Source: Anaeramoeba flamelloides
Taxonomy: Eukaryota; Metamonada; Anaeramoebidae
Assembly: GCA_027625915.1 (NCBI GenBank)
Contig: JANTQA010000033.1
Location: 8,308,001 to 8,372,000, forward strand
Length of the DNA: 64,000 nt
Direction: 5' to 3'
This document shows, piece by piece, positions 24,536-36,349 of the stretch. The notes under the pieces were generated by a model. That model was given only the letters and a program-made list of their open reading frames with translations. It did not search any database and was not told the origin of the DNA. The translations under genes were made by a program, and so were the position numbers. Each line of letters opens with the position of its first letter. Position 1 is the first letter of the stretch.

Positions 24536-27506
24536 TTAAAGTATAGAACATTTTCTTTTTCCTTTAATTTTATTTTTTTTTTTTGGCTCCAAAAGATGGA
24601 TCCGTTCTTTAATTGTACGGACTAATGTAAAGAATGCCTCTTCTACATTAAATCTTGTTTTTGCAGATGTTTCAATATAAGAACTGGTAAATTTAGTAGC
24701 TAATTCTTCACCATCAGAAGTTTTGATAATACGATCATCAACTAAATCCACTTTATTTCCAACTAAACAGATAGGGTATTCTGTTGAATCTTTAACTCTT
24801 ACGATCTATAATTCCAAAAAAAAATAATAAAAAAAAAAAAAAAAAGGAAAGGAAAAAATTTAGAAGAGTTTGGATTAAATGATTAAACATTTGTTTTTAT
24901 TATGGATTGTAATATAAAAAAAAAAATCTCTCGATTATTAAAAATTGTGATAAAAAAATTTTCAATAGTCAATCTATCAAGCGGTTAGTAAACCGAAATA
25001 AAATTAATTTAGAAGATTTATTAAAAAATTTGTTGACAGACACAAAAAACGATTTTTTTAAGAAAAAAGTTAAAAATTTCTTATTTATTGGGATTATTCA
25101 TTTTGAGAAAGTGTGTCAAAGTTTTCAAAAGTCTCTATAAAACTGATCAAAGTTTAACAGACATATATTCTAGATTACATTTAAAACTTTTTTGGTCACA
25201 CATTGTTTAGACAACTTGGGTGGAATATTTAAATAATATTCAAAAATAAAAATGAAAAAAAATATATCAAAGTTTTTTTAAAAAAGATCAGAACATTCTA
25301 CAAAAATAGAAAAACAATAGCCATTTCAACAAAGGAAATTTCGATAGTGAAAAAAAAAAGAAAAAAAAAAAATGATATCTAATTTTTTTGAAGTGAATAT
25401 TTCACAAAAGGAAGGTGGAAATTCTTTTCTTTTTTTTTTATAATCGCTTTAAAAAAAGTATAACCAAAAAAGTTTTTAAGGGTCAAGTCATTACGGTTAA
25501 AAATAATTTTTTCTGAAATGGCTTTAAAAAATTTTCTGTAATTTTTATGAGTGCCTAATAACAATCTAAAAACTAACCAACATGTGAAGCGTGATCGATC
25601 TCCAAAAATCAAGAATCAAAAACGAGGACATTTTAAGAAAAAAGCACCAAAAAATGGCACTCAATTTCCAATTAGAATGGTTATGATTTATCATTTTGGA
25701 AACAACTGTATTGATTTTGAAGTGTCGCTCTTTTTTGCTTTTTGAGATCTTGAAGATATTTTTTTTCATTTTTAAATAAGTTATTATTTTCTCAATTGAG
25801 TTATTATTTTCTCAAGAATGATACCAAATCCTTACTTTGTTAAATATAGAGAGTTACAATATAAGCACAAATTAGATTAAATCGAATTAAATTGATTGTA
25901 TACTTATAAAAACAATTTGCTTTAAATTGAAGAAATTAAACACTTTTAGAAAATTTTAAAAAAAGAGAAAAGATGAATTTTTTTTTAAATTTTGATTTTT
26001 TTGGGATTTTGAATTTTCTAAAAATTAATTTTTCGTTTTTTTGAATTTTGACAAAGAGTCCTATGAAATTTATTTTTTGTTATTTGAATTTTGTTAATCA
26101 AAAGAAGGGCTATTTCACAATACCCTTTGTGGTTTCGTTTCACTCATTGAGTATGGGTCAAATCCAGGGTAAATGACTAGGCCCTTACGATAAGTAGAAA
26201 AACAACTCTCTTGGGGTTTGTTGACTGTTTTTAAGATGATTTGGAAAACATTGATGTAACAATTTTTTATAGGGAATCTACAAGAGAAAAATAGATCGTT
26301 GATTGAAATCTTTGATTCAGTATCATTCCAACACATCCAAAAAACTGGAAAATAGTTTGTCGGATATTTCCAATTTTCCTAATTGTGGCTTGAAATTAAT
26401 CCACCCACTTTTATTCTTTAAAACATGATATTTTCTTCATCAATTATGTTTCAATTTTTTTTTTTTAATGAGAAAAAATAGTTTTTGTTTTTGATCGAAT
26501 TTGATTTGAAAAGTTTCAAAAAAGAAAAAAAATCTTTATATTAATATTTATGGCAATAAAGACTAATTGTGGTGTGTCAGAAATGGGGATTGTCAGAAAC
26601 AGAATCAAAAGTTATTCTTTTGTTCGAAATAAAATGAATGTAATAATTTTCTTATTCGATATAAAATAAGGTTAAATTTAAATAGAAAAAATTGACAGAA
26701 AAATTATTAAAAAACAAGAAAATCCAACTTTTTAAAGTTTGGGTTTCATAGAAAACCCATTTGTTAATTAAAAAACGCTTGTAAAAAATAATTAACTTTT
26801 CACTTTTTGTTTAATTGTTTGTTGTTTATCTCAAAGAAAAAGATTTTAAAAAAATAAATTTAAAAAGTAATTACCATCTCACGTAATTCTTCAGCTTCTT
26901 CAAAGGATGGTCTGGACGTAACAGAGAAAACAAGTAAAAAGCCATGACCAGCTTTTAAATACTATAAAAATCAACAAGATCAAAACATAAAGGAGATGAT
27001 TTAAATAAAAAAAATTAATGGTATAAAAACTAAAAAATGTGTTGAGTGAATTAAAAAAATTACTTGTTCTCTCATTGCACTATAGTCTTCTTGACCTGCT
27101 GTATCCATGATATCCAATAAGCATGTTTCTTCATCAACAACAACTTGCTTTCTGTATGATTCTTCAATTGTTGGATCTTTTGGATTTGTTTCAAAGACAA
27201 TCAAAAAAATTTTGAAAAATTAAAAAGGTTTTTTTAATCAGTCAAAAGTAGCAAAAAAAAATAAGGAATTTACCATATTCTGTTACAAAATGGTTTTGTA
27301 AAAATTGGATTGTTAAAGCTGATTTTCCAACACCACCTGCACCAACAACAACAAGCTTTTGATTGAGAAAAAATTTTTTTACATTTAAGGAGAACACAAA
27401 TTATGCATTGTGAGGAAATTGTTAGGAATGGAAAAGGAGAATGATCAAGAAGTAAAGAAAAAAAAAACGGAAAACAAACTTTATAAGATTGACCCTGGGT
27501 AGACAT
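24536..27506 (-). CDS. Ras family small GTPase
   Basis: Five exons on the minus strand: 27480-27506, 27274-27355, 27064-27176, 26875-26961 and 24536-24805. They join in frame to 192 residues with TAA at 24536. Ras is a membrane-anchored GTP switch. Visible motifs are the P-loop GAGGVGKS (14-21), effector loop [12 protein letters not shown], switch [20 protein letters not shown], and ETSAK. A polybasic tail ([11 protein letters not shown]) precedes the CAAX box CSIL, whose final Leu suggests geranylgeranylation (general rule). The P-loop glycines and switch II Gln are wild type. Donors are GTTTGT, GTAAAT, GTAATT and GTAATT; acceptors end AAAAG or TATAG. Introns are 124, 97, 102 and about 2069 nt, the last unusually long. 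The start is ATG at 27506; the first exon codes only MSTQGQSYK. The family call is near certain; which Ras subtype is not known. Confidence 0.95.
24806..26874 (-). other. Long fourth intron of the Ras gene
   Basis: About 2.07 kb, some 20 times longer than the other introns of this gene. It holds patches of more balanced base composition (about 25540-25760 and 26105-26340) with short frames on both strands, the longest 77 codons. I recognise none. A nested element or old insertion would explain the size, but no clear terminal repeats are seen. Confidence 0.7.
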
Positions 27507-28514
27507 CAATAAAGTAAAAAATACAAATATTTTATAATTTAATTAAAAATAAAAAAATGAATCTGAAGAAAATCAATTTGTCTTTGAGAGAAAAGAAACA
27601 CCAAAGTCTAGATTCCAAAATACCTCATTGGAAAAAATATTTAAACTATTTAGATATTTTTTAAAAAAATTATTATTCTAAACCCACAAGTTAATTTTTG
27701 AAAACAAAAAAAAATCAACATTTTCGGTTCTTTTACGAAATTGTGAATAGGCTTGGAAATATAACCTTTTGGAAAAATGGTTTCAAGGATTTTTCAAATT
27801 TCAAATATTTTAAAAATTTATTTGACAGACCAGAAATGGGTGATTTGGTACAACCAAAAAACACGTTTTTAAAACAAACAGTGTATATTTTGTCTATATT
27901 TAAAAGTTTACTTGAACAATTTGGTTTTCATAATTGAACCAAATAGAAAAAAAAGCATGCTAATCGAACTTTTTCCTCTATTGAAATATTTCGAGAGATA
28001 ATCATCCAAAAACTCAATGAATGTAATACTCACAAAACCAAAAGCTTACTAATAATACATTTGTTGTAATTCTCAATATGGAAACTTAATTCTTTTGAAC
28101 AAATTATCATTTCTCATTCCTTTTATGAAGATCTTAAAATTGCTTCATTAAGAAATTATTTGAGCAAAAAATAACTGTGAAGGAAATATAATTTTTTATT
28201 TTTTCATCTTCAAAAGCAGTATGGTCTGTGATCGTTTTGGAAATACCTTAAATTCTTTTCACGTTTTAGTAGAAGATTTGTCTTCTGATAGTAATTGGAT
28301 TATTGTCTTGTTTTCTTATGAAACTTTTAGACTCGAATTCACTCACTTTTTGAAGACTATTTCAGTATTGAAAGTTATAAATTAGGTGTTTTTTGATTTA
28401 GCAAAAAAATTCTATTCCCGTTTAAATTTAATTGAAAAGAAATTACAAAACCTAATGAAATGAACCTAAAGAAAAAGAATATTTTTTTTTATTTTATTTT
28501 GAAGGGAGGAAATT

Positions 28515-28690
28515 GATTTCCTCTTTCAGACGATAAGTTTTTTTTAATTTAAGAAATAAACCGAAAATTTATTTAATTGCCAGTTTATTTCTTAAATTAA
28601 AAAAAAACCGCCGTTAGCTTTTCCAGAATTTAAAAGAATTGAGTAAAATCTTTGATTTTTCTCCATTCTTTTGAATTCTGGAAAATCTGG
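28515..28690. repeat. Composite palindrome cluster 3
   Basis: Two neat hairpins lie side by side. The first has arms AATTTAAGAAATAAACCG and TTTATTTCTTAAATT about an AATTTATTTAATT centre, bounded by GTTTTTTTT / AAAAAAAAC (28535-28610). The second has arms TTTTCCAGAATTTAAAAGAA and TTCTTTTGAATTCTGGAAAA about ATCTTTGATTTTT (28618-28687). This is the cleanest example of the family. Confidence 0.7.
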
Positions 28691-28999
28691 GCACTTAACA
28701 ACACGACTGTTGATTTATTTTATTGTTATATCTAATAAAAAAAGAATAATTTTTATAACTATTTTCCAAAAGTGAATACTTTGGTTTGATTATTTTTCAG
28801 AATTTAAACCATTTTGAACTTTTCTATTAGAAATGAAGACAGGACTTTTTTAAAAATACAATGTTGTAATCCAACCCCAACTTCCAAAGTTTATTTAATT
28901 GTACTCACCTTTTCATAAATCATTTTTTGAAAATTGAAAATTCAGTAAAAGTTTTCAATTTTTATAAGTTGTTGATATATGAAAAAAATTACATTTTTT

Positions 29000-29200
29000 T
29001 AAAAATAAATTTAATAAATTCTTTATTCAGATTTCCAAAAAAAGATTTTATAAATCATATAACTTTTCAAATTTTTAATTCTTCAAAGAAGCTTCAATTA
29101 TTATCTTGCCTTTTTAGATTATAGATTTTTATGATTTATTTTAATTCTTTAATAGTGATTTTTTGGAAAGCTGGATGTAAATTTTGATCTTTTTATATAG
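29000..29200. mobile_element. Foldback element, TTTTCATTCAGCTTTCC family, copy 3 (diverged)
   Basis: Left arm TTCTTTATTCAGATTTCC and right arm TTTTGGAAAGCTGGATGTAA, with ATTTTGATCTTTTTATA outside. Length and arm order match the copies at 3757 and 7802, but matches are weaker. Confidence 0.45.
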
Positions 29201-29500
29201 AAAGAAACTGTATAAAAATAAATGAGTTTAAATATACCCTAAAAAAGTTTACTTTGTCCAACAAAAAAAAAGGGAGGATATGTCTTTCAGAAGTGAATAC
29301 TTCTCGTTTCGAAAAAAAAAATTGGTTTGTTGTTTTTAGTCACTGAAAAGTAAATCACATCAATTATATTTTTAATCTTTAAATTCATTAGGAAACTTAA
29401 TTGAATATCTAATAATCTACTTTTTTATAGATTTTGTGAACATCTTTTAATTTTTTTTAAATACAGCCTTTCCAAGTCTACCCAAAAATTTTTTATAAAA

Positions 29501-29851
29501 TAGATTTGATTTTTCTATTCTTATTTTCTATTTCCAAAAAATTCGGAAATAAGAGCTATTATTCAATAAAAAAATTTCAATAAATGAGCTATTATTCAAA
29601 ATTTTGAAGATTCATGAAGAACTTTAAAATATTGTTCAAAAAAGGTCAATTTTTTTAGATCCATCAATATTGATATTTTTTTTGAGCTGTTTTGGACCAA
29701 TAATTTTTAAGTTTCATGGAATCTTGATTTTTTTTTTTTGATGTTTCAAAATTTGAATAATAGCTCATTCATTGAAATTTTTTTTTTGAATAATAGCTCT
29801 TATTTCCGAATTTTTTGAAAATAGAAAATAAGAAAAGAAAAATCAAATCTA
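29501..29851. mobile_element. 351 bp MITE with ~105 bp terminal inverted repeats
   Basis: Starts TAGATTTGATTTTTCTATTC and ends in the inverse, AGAAAAATCAAATCTA. The arms share TCGGAAATAAGAGCTATTAT and a second ATGAGCTATTATTCAAA box. The centre is about 140 bp of unique AT-rich sequence. Non-coding. TA at both ends suggests TA target use. The arms are almost identical, so this copy is probably young. Confidence 0.8.
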
Positions 29852-30377
29852 AACCCCGTTCCAAAAATTTGGACACACCCAAAATCAAAAATAGGCAAAA
29901 AAAAACCCAATTTATTATATTTTCCCAAACCTAATATAAAGCAACATTTAAGTTACAAGGTATCAATGTTTTTATAAGTAATCATTTTCATCCAAATAAA
30001 AGAAAAAAATTTAAAACTCAAAAATAAAAACAGGTGTGTCCAAAATAATGAAACGAGCGGAACAAAAAATGTATTGGTAAATTTGTTGAAATTTCACCAA
30101 CAATTGTTGATCGATCAAATGATAAGATACCATCTACCAATTTTATTTGATTTTCCAATTTAACAAACTCAACACTAACCTTCTAACAATCATTGAAAAA
30201 AAATTTCGAGATCTAACGAAACAGATTACGTAACTGCAAAAAAGGAAATGAAAACAAAACAAAAAAAGACAAAAAATGAAATTGTTTGTAAAATCAAAAT
30301 TCTTTCCAATTTGAATTTAAAGTATAGTAATGATGTTCTTTCAACTGTTTAAACTGTGTCCAAATTTTTGGAATCTA
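29852..30377. mobile_element. Mariner-like short element, copy 1
   Basis: The left end has TTCCAAAAATTTGGACACAC and the right end has the inverse, GTGTCCAAATTTTTGGAA, followed by TCTA. The interior (about 0.5 kb) has no transposase frame. GTGTCCAAATTTTTGG-type ends are typical of the Tc1/mariner superfamily (family knowledge). An internal GGTGTGTCCAAAATAATGA near 30034 repeats the terminal motif. It aligns with about 45760-46290 and 55590-56130, both more diverged. Confidence 0.65.
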
Positions 30378-32984
30378 GTTTATTTTATTTAAAATTTTAT
30401 GGTAGCCTTGGAATGGCTGTAATTTGAAAAATATTGTGCTATTAGAAACAATGATTATCATTTATTAATTTGATTATCAAATGGATCGTGTTCTTCCTTT
30501 TTTTATATGTTAAAAAAAGAACTTTTTGAAGAAAGAGAAAATAAACATATTTGTTATTTTTTTCTATTAAAAACGTGATAAAAAATTATATAAAGAAGTA
30601 TATACATTATACCAATTATTATTACCCTAATTCCTTTGGAATTAAATCATTCAATTTATTTCTTGAAATCAAAAATGATTATTTTAGAAAATATACGAGT
30701 GAAATATCCCCGTCTTATAATATATTTATATATTAATGAAAAAATTGAAATCAAAATAATTAAAAAAATTTATCACAAAAAAAAATCATATGTTTAATGA
30801 TTTTATCCTTTTACATTTGGTACAGTTACCTCTTCTTTTCTTGTTTTATTTTGAGTTCTTCAGGGAAAAATCAATATTTTGATAAATTTTTGAGTTACAA
30901 ATTACTTTGAATTTTATATCAATTCTCCAAAAGGAATTTTAATTTGTATATTTAATTCATCTAATTTAGATTTTTTTCAAGTAAATATCTCATTTTTTTG
31001 AATTAATCTTCAGAAATATAGATTTCTTTGACGAATAAATTTGATTTTCAATCAATTCATTGTTGATTAAATTTGAAAATCGAAAAAGACAACGGGATAC
31101 TTCTTTAAAAATTTCACCATATTTCATTCTATTTGGGGTGATAATTTGTAACTATTTGGTAATTACACTAATTCAATTCTTCCTTTAGATTTTGGAATAA
31201 TATTCTTTATTTTAACTGAGTTTATTATTACATTTGAAAAAAGATATTGGGAATCAATTTGCAAATTTATTTTTAAAAAAAAATAATAAATAGGAATTTA
31301 TCGAGAAAATATAAGATATATCTTCTTATTTATTCTCACCCCAATTAAGAAGATAAATAAGAAATATCTTTGAAAGTATAATTTAGTTCTATTTTTTTTT
31401 TTTTTTTTCATTTTTGGTTTCAAGAAATTTGTTTGGTAAGGTGTTCTTTCTTGTTTAGTCGCAAAAATATAAAATTCGTTTATAACAAAGATCTTCAAAA
31501 GTCATTTTTTTTTTGGTTTGTATCAATTTTTTAATTTTAGGTATTCACCTGAATATATATCCATATTCAAAAAATAATTATGTAAAACCAAAAAATTTAA
31601 CATAAAAAAGTTTAGAAAAGTTAAATTTTTGAGATTTCAACAGAAATTAGTTTGGCTATTTTTATGAATAGGGTAATTAATGATATTTTGATTTAAATGT
31701 TTCAATAACCTAATGCACCTAAACAAAATCCCCTTTTCAGGAATTTTCCCACAAATATAAATTTTAAAAATGGTGAAACACACTAAACTACACAACAATT
31801 ATTGATTGGGCAAAAGTTTAGACAGTAGAAATAAATTATTTTTTGAATTTATCTATCAAAAAGAGTCAAAATATAACCTAATTCTAGTCTTTCATTTTTT
31901 TTTTTTTTTTTTTTTGGTTTTTTGAAAGAATGAAACATATTATACTATTGAAAAAATGAAACGAAAATTTAATACAAAGAAAAAAAATAATTTCCAAATT
32001 TAAAATTTTTAAAATTATCTACCAAACTAATGAAAGTACTTGTAGGGATTCTTTTCACTTTTTTATTTGGTAAAAGATTTTGAATTCGATATGGATTTAT
32101 TATTTATGATTTTAATTAAAAACAATTTATTAGTAAAAAAGAGAATTTTGAAATGATGTAATATGTGACTTTAAATCTTAAGTGTGTCTAGAAATATACT
32201 TTTACCTACTCAACTGAAGTATTTTACAAATAATTTTGTTTTTTAAAATTTTGAATTATGGACCTATCAGGAGAAAAAATTATTTAAAATTAGTGATGGA
32301 TAGCAAAAAGATATTAACACCAAGATAATATTTTGCAAAAATTCAATGAAAATATTTTTATTGTTTTGGTGAAAGATGGTTTATTTATGAGGAAACCCCA
32401 ACTTTCTTTATAAAAAAAAACTAATTCATAAAAATGGATATATTCACAAAAAATAATGTTCTGAGAAATGGTAACCTTGCCTATTTAATTGTAACTTTGA
32501 TATTTAGAATATATTTTTATTATTTTTCAAAATTAAAAAATCAAATGATTTTATAGTAAGGGAAGAAAACTTCTCTTTATTTCTTTTTAGAAAAAAAAAA
32601 TGAATAAATTTAAATTTGAAAAAAATGCTTGAAAAATCTCCCCATAACACTAGTAGGGATAAAAATAATTAAAAAATTTGATATATACAAAACTAATACT
32701 TTATTTAACCTTTCACTGTTGTTGGTAAAATTTATTTAGAAAAATATCAATACAAAGAAGCTCAATTTTTTGATGAATATTTTTTAATAATTGTTAGTAC
32801 TCAGATTTCTAAAAGTTATAAAACAAGAAAAAAGGTGTTTTTTTGGTGTAGAAACTTTTAATTAATTTGTCATATGAATTTTCATTTAATTCAACTTTAA
32901 CATATTTACTTTGATAGCAAATAACTAATTATTTTAAAAATACCGTACTCATCTAAAAAACTGAAATACAGAAAAAAAAAAAAT

Positions 32985-33175
32985 TCTATTGATTTTTGCC
33001 TCAATTTTTTCAGTTTTCAAAAGAACCGAGTAAAAAACCCATTTAATTTATTCTTTTAAATTCTAGAAAAAACAATGAATGTCTCATAGGTTTTTTTTAT
33101 ATTTTGGAATAAACATAATATTTCTTATAATTTCTGTTTATTATAAAAATAAAAAAAACCTATCAAAAGATCAAA
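32985..33175. repeat. Composite palindrome cluster 4
   Basis: Arms TTTTCAAAAGAACCGAGTAA and TTATTCTTTTAAATTCTAGA (about 33014-33068), then ATAGGTTTTTTTTATATTTT with its inverse AAAAATAAAAAAAACCTAT (about 33088-33165). The order is as in cluster 3 but swapped, and the arms are diverged. Confidence 0.5.
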
Positions 33176-34043
33176 AAAAAAAAAAAATTATTTTTTCTAT
33201 TTTAAAAGAACAAGTAATTCTTTAATAGTCCAAATAATTGATCCCCTATTTGAAAGATATTCGTTAGATTTAAAATACTATTAAAATATATTAAAATTAC
33301 CTCTTAGCTCTGAAGAAAAATTTTTTCAAATTTTTTACTATTCAATTTTAAAAAAAAATATTAATAGAACCTTTAAAATTGGATTTTCCAACTTAAATTG
33401 TAAAATATCTTTATAAAAAATTTTTGATCAAAGATCTTTTTTTTATAAACGATATGAATTATAAGTGAAGTTATTAAAAGTGAAAAATTAGCAAATGTTT
33501 AATGATAATTTGAGAAAGTTTTTCCATCCTAGAGAACTCTTAAAAAATGATTCTTTGGTACACACCAATTTTTTGAAAAAATAAGAATTTCTAAAAAAAA
33601 AGGAAATTAATAAGAAAGTGAAAAAAGTCATATTTTTGTTTTTTAAAGTTAATTTTCATAAGTTATTCTTAAATTTTAAATTAGGCCAATCATTCACACA
33701 ATAAAAAGAGTTTTATTGATACTTAAAATCCATCACCAACTCTATCAAGGTTGAATACAAAATAAAGAACTAAATTGAACTTTTCTGGAAATCTTTGAAA
33801 AAAAAAAACAAAAAAAATACAAATCAAAATTATCTTTAAAAAAAAATCACAAAAACTTTTTGAAAATTTCGATTAAAGTCTTAATTTTGATATCATTTTC
33901 TAAAACTGGCAAACAAAAAGCTCAGATCATAAAATTAATGTTCTCTTCTTCCAAAGAAAAATAACTTATTTTTATTTTTTTTTTTCACTTTTTTTTTTCA
34001 AAAATAAGTAATAATTTTAAATTAGCACTTATCTTGTTTTGTT

Positions 34044-34677
34044 ATGTCGAATAGCCAAGAAGAAATCGAAAGTCAAAGTGAACCAAACACCTCTGATGAA
34101 GAAAAATATGAAAATGAAGAAGAAGACAACACAGAAGTTGTTGAGCAAGAAGATTTGGAAGAAATTGAGCAATTAATTAGCAATGGATCTCAAAAAGAAA
34201 TGAAAGACTATATGGTTGGGCTTGTTTTTAACACGAAGAAAATTGAAAAAAAACCTGATGGATGTTGCAACAAAGGGTTTAGAATTGTTCAAAGAAAAAA
34301 AATTCATTAATGACACAAGTGGAACAATTACAAGAAGAGTCCAAAGAAAGCCAATCACAAACAGATTTTTTTACAAAATGTTATCAACCGGCTTGAGGAC
34401 GATAACTCCAACCTGGAAAAAAAAATGAATATATGCGACAAAAGATCGAAGAAGCTTGGTCTACAAATCAAAAAATTTATTGACGAGCTAAGTGTTAAAG
34501 ACCAAGAAGTTCATAAGCTTCGGATCCAATTAGAAAATGAAAACACTTTAAATTATGAGATTGAAAATTTGAAAGACCAAATCAATGAGAATAAAAAGGA
34601 CAAGGAAAAATTAAAAACATTTAAAGACAAAGAAAGTGTTTTACATAAACAAGTTTCAACCTTGAAGAAAGAAAAGG
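34044..34677 (+). CDS. Acidic coiled-coil protein gene with shifted frames (possible pseudogene or sequence errors)
   Basis: The frame opens at ATG 34044 with an acidic start (MSNSQEEIESQSEPNTSDEE). It then moves by +1 three times, each time at an A or T run of 7-8: about 34245-34252, 34294-34302 and 34366-34372. Read across these, it gives one continuous helical protein: NLMDVATKGLELFKEK, then MTQVEQLQEESKESQSQTD, then NVINRLEDDNSNLEKK, then heptad-rich coiled coil to VSTLKKEK. GTAAAA at 34678 is a likely donor. A further helical frame at 34867-35052 (ESLKEIKLQKVKQITEI) may be a later exon, but I could not find a phase-matched acceptor. No known domain is present beyond coiled coil. It lies 1.7 kb upstream of the fimbrin-like gene on the same strand, and the two might be parts of one gene. 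Confidence 0.55.
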
Positions 34678-36349
34678 GTAAAAAATATTTTTTTCTTTTT
34701 TTGTTCTTTTTTATTCAAAAAAAAGAAAAAAAAAAAAGAAAATTGATTCTTTTTTAATTTTCCAACAAGGAAATTTTTTTTTTACAACAAATTAAACTCT
34801 TTTTGTTGTAAAATTGGAAATAAGACTTTAAAGACAAAAAGGTGATTTGTTGAGTTAAGAATTTGAATGTTTATGGGTTATTTTGGCCAATTTGTTCTTG
34901 TTAAATCAACAAATAAACAATATTTTGAATCTCTGAAGGAAATTAAATTACAAAAAGTGAAACAAATCACAGAAATTAACACAACTCTGAGAAAAGAATA
35001 TTCTTTTAAGAAGATTTCAAGCCATTTTTTGTTGCTAAAAAGTTCTTTATAGGTTATACCAATTTTTAAAGATTTGCACTCAACTGAAGTTTTTAGAATT
35101 AATAAAAATAGAGATCTTTGCTTATTTAACCTGAATATGAATTAAAAAGATTTTATTTTTTTTTGATATGTAATTTAAGTTTTACAATTCCTGGAACTGG
35201 AAAAAAAATAAAATGGCCTCCTCTTCGAACAAGATAATTTTTTTTCCAGTTTCAGGGATGGTAAATCTTAAGGGGGGGGTTTTAATTCCTCTTATTTGTT
35301 GTAAGATTTTCAAGAATGTAAAAGAGATTTAAAGAAAATTTCTAAAATTAAAAAAAACCTAGCCACTCCACAGTACTCCACGGCACTCGATGGCACTTTC
35401 TTAATTTCTAAACTTGTATTTAGAATTTTTTTAAAAGAATCAAACATATTTTTTTTATTATTCACTATGGATAATAAAGATACTGGATATTATTTTTTAA
35501 ATTAATTTAAAAATTAGTTTTTTTAATTTAGTAATCAAGACTTTACACACATTTTTATAAGATGGGCAGCTCCAGAGAAAATGGAAAAAGAATTTCTTCT
35601 TTTTTTATTAACAACAAAAGAGTCGACAAACACAAATCCCTTAGAAATTTTGTTCTCTTCAAATCTTTTAGGCTTTTCAAACAATAAACTTTTTTATCAA
35701 ATTTTCTATTTTCTTTCAAAAAGTTATATCCCAAAAATCTCAAAAGTTACAATTGTTTTTTTTTGAAAACATTTATCGTTCTATGAGTCAAATCAGTTAA
35801 AGTTGAATGTACAAATCTTTAAGCATTTTATATTTTGAATCATTTAATTTTTTGCACTTTTAATTTCAAAATTAACCAACCTTTCCTTTCATATTAATTA
35901 AATAATTTATAAAATACATTTTAAACAAGAGAGACTCCAAAATTTAAAAAATTGATCTCTCAAACCGCTTAAAACGAATGTACCCGCCAATTTAAGTAAC
36001 GATTTAAAAAACTTTTAACAAGTAACTTTTGAAAACATCATCTTAATTTTTTTTTTCCCTCTTTTTATTTTAAATTTTGGAAAACGAAAAAATCAATATT
36101 GTACAAAATAAAAACAATAATAATAATTGAACATCTTTTACATTTGAACCTTATCAAGATTCCATCATTGTATGAAAGATAAAATCGAAACAATACATTA
36201 AAAAATATTTTAAAACCTTAATAGTTTCAGTTTTTTTACAATCATTTTAAATTTTTGTATTCTTAATATAAAAGAAATCATGATCAAAACAAATAATAAA
36301 AAAATATTAAACGATTCCAAATTTCAAAAAATAAAATAAAATAAAAAAA
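34678..36349. other. Intron or intergenic, possible late exon at 34867-35052
   Basis: Holds the helical frame at 34867-35052, a G8 run at 35272, and a short CACTCC/GGCACT-rich patch (35352-35398). The patch resembles, inverted, the GAGTGC...GGAGTG module of palindrome cluster 2. No other gene is supported. Confidence 0.4.

Larger units (their letters stand above)
27507..34043. other. Intergenic, repeat-rich, no gene seen
   Basis: Contains composite palindrome cluster 3 (28515-28690), a foldback element (29000-29200), a long-armed MITE (29501-29851) directly joined to a mariner-like element (29852-30377), and cluster 4 (32985-33175). The remainder is AT-rich with chance frames only. Confidence 0.55.

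Noticed and set aside
25379-25769. Overlapping short frames on both strands in Ras intron 4
   Set aside because: Mutually overlapping and unrecognised; kept only as a note on unusual composition.
29852-30377. Active mariner transposon
   Set aside because: The ends are mariner-like, but there is no transposase frame, so it is at most non-autonomous.
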